DNA from: Oceanobacillus polygoni
Lineage (GTDB): Bacteria > Bacillota > Bacilli > Bacillales > Amphibacillaceae
Direction: 5' to 3'
Assembly (NCBI RefSeq): GCF_008304605.1
Contig: NZ_PIJY01000026.1
Coordinates: forward strand, 62,001-126,000
Length of the DNA: 64,000 nt
Positions 62,719 to 64,000 of this stretch are shown piece after piece; position 1 is the first letter of the stretch, and each line of letters opens with the position of its first letter. A program made the position numbers and the translations under genes. A model generated the notes under the pieces. It saw only the letters and a program-made list of their open reading frames with translations, did no database searches and had not been told where the DNA came from.

Positions 62719-63522
62719 CTACATTATTTTCTTCAATATATTTACATCTTTTTTAAGTAATTCTAGCGGATTTTCGTTTTCATTTGATAATGGTTTTTGA
62801 TCATAATAATTTTCAATAAGAACCCAGCCTCGATACCCTTTCTCTTTTAATGCTTCCATTGTTTCGAAAAAGTTTGAATCTCCCTCGCCTAGAAGTGATC
62901 CACTTATATGGCCTATGCCGTCTTTCACATGTACTTCACAAATAAAATCATAAAGCTCCCTTACCATTTCAGCTGCATTATAATCTCTATTTAAATAGTA
63001 ATTTTGAGTATCAAAGTAAAGTTTAAGGTTTTCTTTATCTACTACCTCAAAAAGTTTCTTATTTTCTTCAATGGATAGTAAATTTTCTGTCGCAATAATA
63101 ATGCCTTTCCCTTCAGCCATTTCGCAAGCTTTCACTAAACATTCTGTCGTACGATTAAAATCTTCGTCGTTCTTTATTTCGCCATCTAAAAAACTTCCAA
63201 GCATAACGATCGGAATGTGCATCGTTTCAGCTGCCTGGATAGCTTTTTCAATACCTTCCAGCACCATATCTTTTTCAGGAGTTCCATTTTCTCTAGTCAT
63301 CCCATATCGATCGAATAACCTTACAGATATAGCCGTAAAAGTAATATCATGTTCTTTTGCAAATTGCATATAAGCCTTTTGTACGTGAGAATAGGAAAGC
63401 TGAAAACCTCTTTCTGGCTCTCCAATATCTAGCTGCATTCCTTTAAAACCATAGTCTGATGCTACTTTTACTCCATATGGTCCATCCATTGGAACGGACC
63501 ATGCACAAATCCCCATTTTCAA
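62719..63522 (-). CDS. Sugar phosphate isomerase/epimerase-like TIM barrel
   Basis: This 267-aa xylose-isomerase-like barrel (MGICAWSVPMDGPYGVKVASDYGFKGMQLD) has putative metal ligands Glu in IIIATENLL near 148, Asp in LYFDTQNYY near 178, His in CEVHVKDG near 203 and Glu in WVLIENYY near 240. The start is TTG ten bases after GGAAGG, or ATG two codons later. It lies 63 bases after a Gfo/Idh gene, a pairing common in inosose and 3-keto-sugar pathways. Confidence 0.8.
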   Translation of the reverse strand: MKMGICAWSVPMDGPYGVKVASDYGFKGMQLDIGEPERGFQLSYSHVQKAYMQFAKEHDITFTAISVRLFDRYGMTRENGTPEKDMVLEGIEKAIQAAETMHIPIVMLGSFLDGEIKNDEDFNRTTECLVKACEMAEGKGIIIATENLLSIEENKKLFEVVDKENLKLYFDTQNYYLNRDYNAAEMVRELYDFICEVHVKDGIGHISGSLLGEGDSNFFETMEALKEKGYRGWVLIENYYDQKPLSNENENPLELLKKDVNILKKIM

Positions 63523-63585
63523 TTGAATACATCCTTCCTTCTCCCTCTCTAATTGCTATTGTTGCATCTTTTGATGGTACCTTAT

Positions 63586-64000
63586 TCAAACTTTTAAATT
63601 GCATTTATTTGTTGGAATATCCGTTAAGCGTGAATCGTTATGCAGGGATTGATAGCTTGATTGTATATAGCGTGTTATTTCAATTGAATTTTCTGCACTG
63701 TATACTGGTTTCTCCCCTTCCAAAATACAATCATGAAAATGTTCTACTTGATTGAGATATTGATCTTCTTTAAATGTTTCATATAAGATAATATTGCCAT
63801 CCATATCTTTTACACTCACTTTACCACGCTGATTAACTGAAACATCTGGGCGGAATGATGACTCAACCAAGATGGAACCTTGTGATCCGATAATTTCATA
63901 TCGATCTATAAAAGGTAGTTCCATGGAAGCAGAAACCTCTGCTGTTCTATTTTGTTCATCAATGAAAACACAGGTTGATGATAAATCAACATTAAATTCC
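63586..64000 (-). CDS. Gfo/Idh/MocA oxidoreductase, C-terminal part
   Basis: Only the last 137 or so codons are in the window. They encode the C-terminal beta-sheet domain of the family: SASMELPFIDRYEIIGSQGSILVESSF, then the usual helix ending (YLNQVEHFHDCILEGEKPVYSAENSIEITRYIQSSYQSL). The N-terminal NAD domain lies beyond the right edge. It is cotranscribed with the TIM-barrel gene downstream. Confidence 0.8.
   Translation of the reverse strand, partial: EFNVDLSSTCVFIDEQNRTAEVSASMELPFIDRYEIIGSQGSILVESSFRPDVSVNQRGKVSVKDMDGNIILYETFKEDQYLNQVEHFHDCILEGEKPVYSAENSIEITRYIQSSYQSLHNDSRLTDIPTNKCNLKV

Overview
The window is a low-GC Gram-positive chromosome segment. Strong GGAGG-type ribosome binding sites, TTGACA/TATAAT promoters, CcpA (cre) boxes, PRD regulators, LacI and DeoR repressors, lipoprotein binding proteins and a complete Bacillus-type iol pathway point to a Bacillaceae member, possibly of the Oceanobacillus/Virgibacillus/Gracilibacillus type. 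The exact genus cannot be read from the sequence. I see no rRNA, tRNA, CRISPR array or phage genes. The segment is a sugar and polyol catabolic island, almost all on the minus strand.

Layout. 1-7.5 kb: a PRD-type regulator cut by the window edge, a HAD phosphatase, and a mannose locus (manR, manP, manA). 7.5-9 kb: a decayed YesN/AraC regulator. 9-17 kb: a fructan or fructo-oligosaccharide locus with a LacI regulator, LplA/LplB/YtcP-type ABC importer, cytoplasmic GH32 enzyme, fructokinase and a DUF624 membrane protein. 17-18.4 kb: wreckage, namely an ISLre2-type transposase remnant and a broken copy of a piece of manR. 18.5-23.2 kb: LacI regulator, sugar porter, ketose 3-epimerase-like protein and a Gfo/Idh dehydrogenase. 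23.3-28.7 kb: DeoR, an unusual phosphofructokinase-like kinase and a CUT1 ABC importer whose binding protein is frameshifted. 28.9-31 kb: zinc alcohol dehydrogenase and EamA permease. 31-44.8 kb: the inositol operon iolA-B-C-D-(Gfo)-E-(Na+ symporter)-G-J, with a tautomerase and two tandem IolR-like repressors. 45-52.6 kb: a TRAP transporter with an SDR, a split transketolase and their LacI regulator, plus an SR1P-like mini-gene interrupted by a stop. 52.7-54.5 kb: thiol peroxidase and an MFS permease. 54.9-64 kb: a ribose-type ABC importer with two binding proteins, a zinc dehydrogenase, Gfo/Idh enzymes and a TIM-barrel isomerase; the cluster runs off the right edge.

How it works together. 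Each block pairs an importer with oxidation, isomerisation and kinase steps that feed central metabolism. Both CUT1 ABC systems lack an ATPase gene here and would need a shared MsmX-type ATPase. Four promoters (iol, the epimerase operon, TRAP, transketolase) carry a cre box between the -35 and -10 boxes, and three of those also have a palindromic operator just downstream of -10. The TRAP and transketolase promoters share the same 14-bp palindrome, which ties them into one predicted regulon. The least explained parts are the TRAP/SDR/transketolase regulon, the DeoR/PFK-like/ABC operon, and the twin-binding-protein ribose-type cluster.
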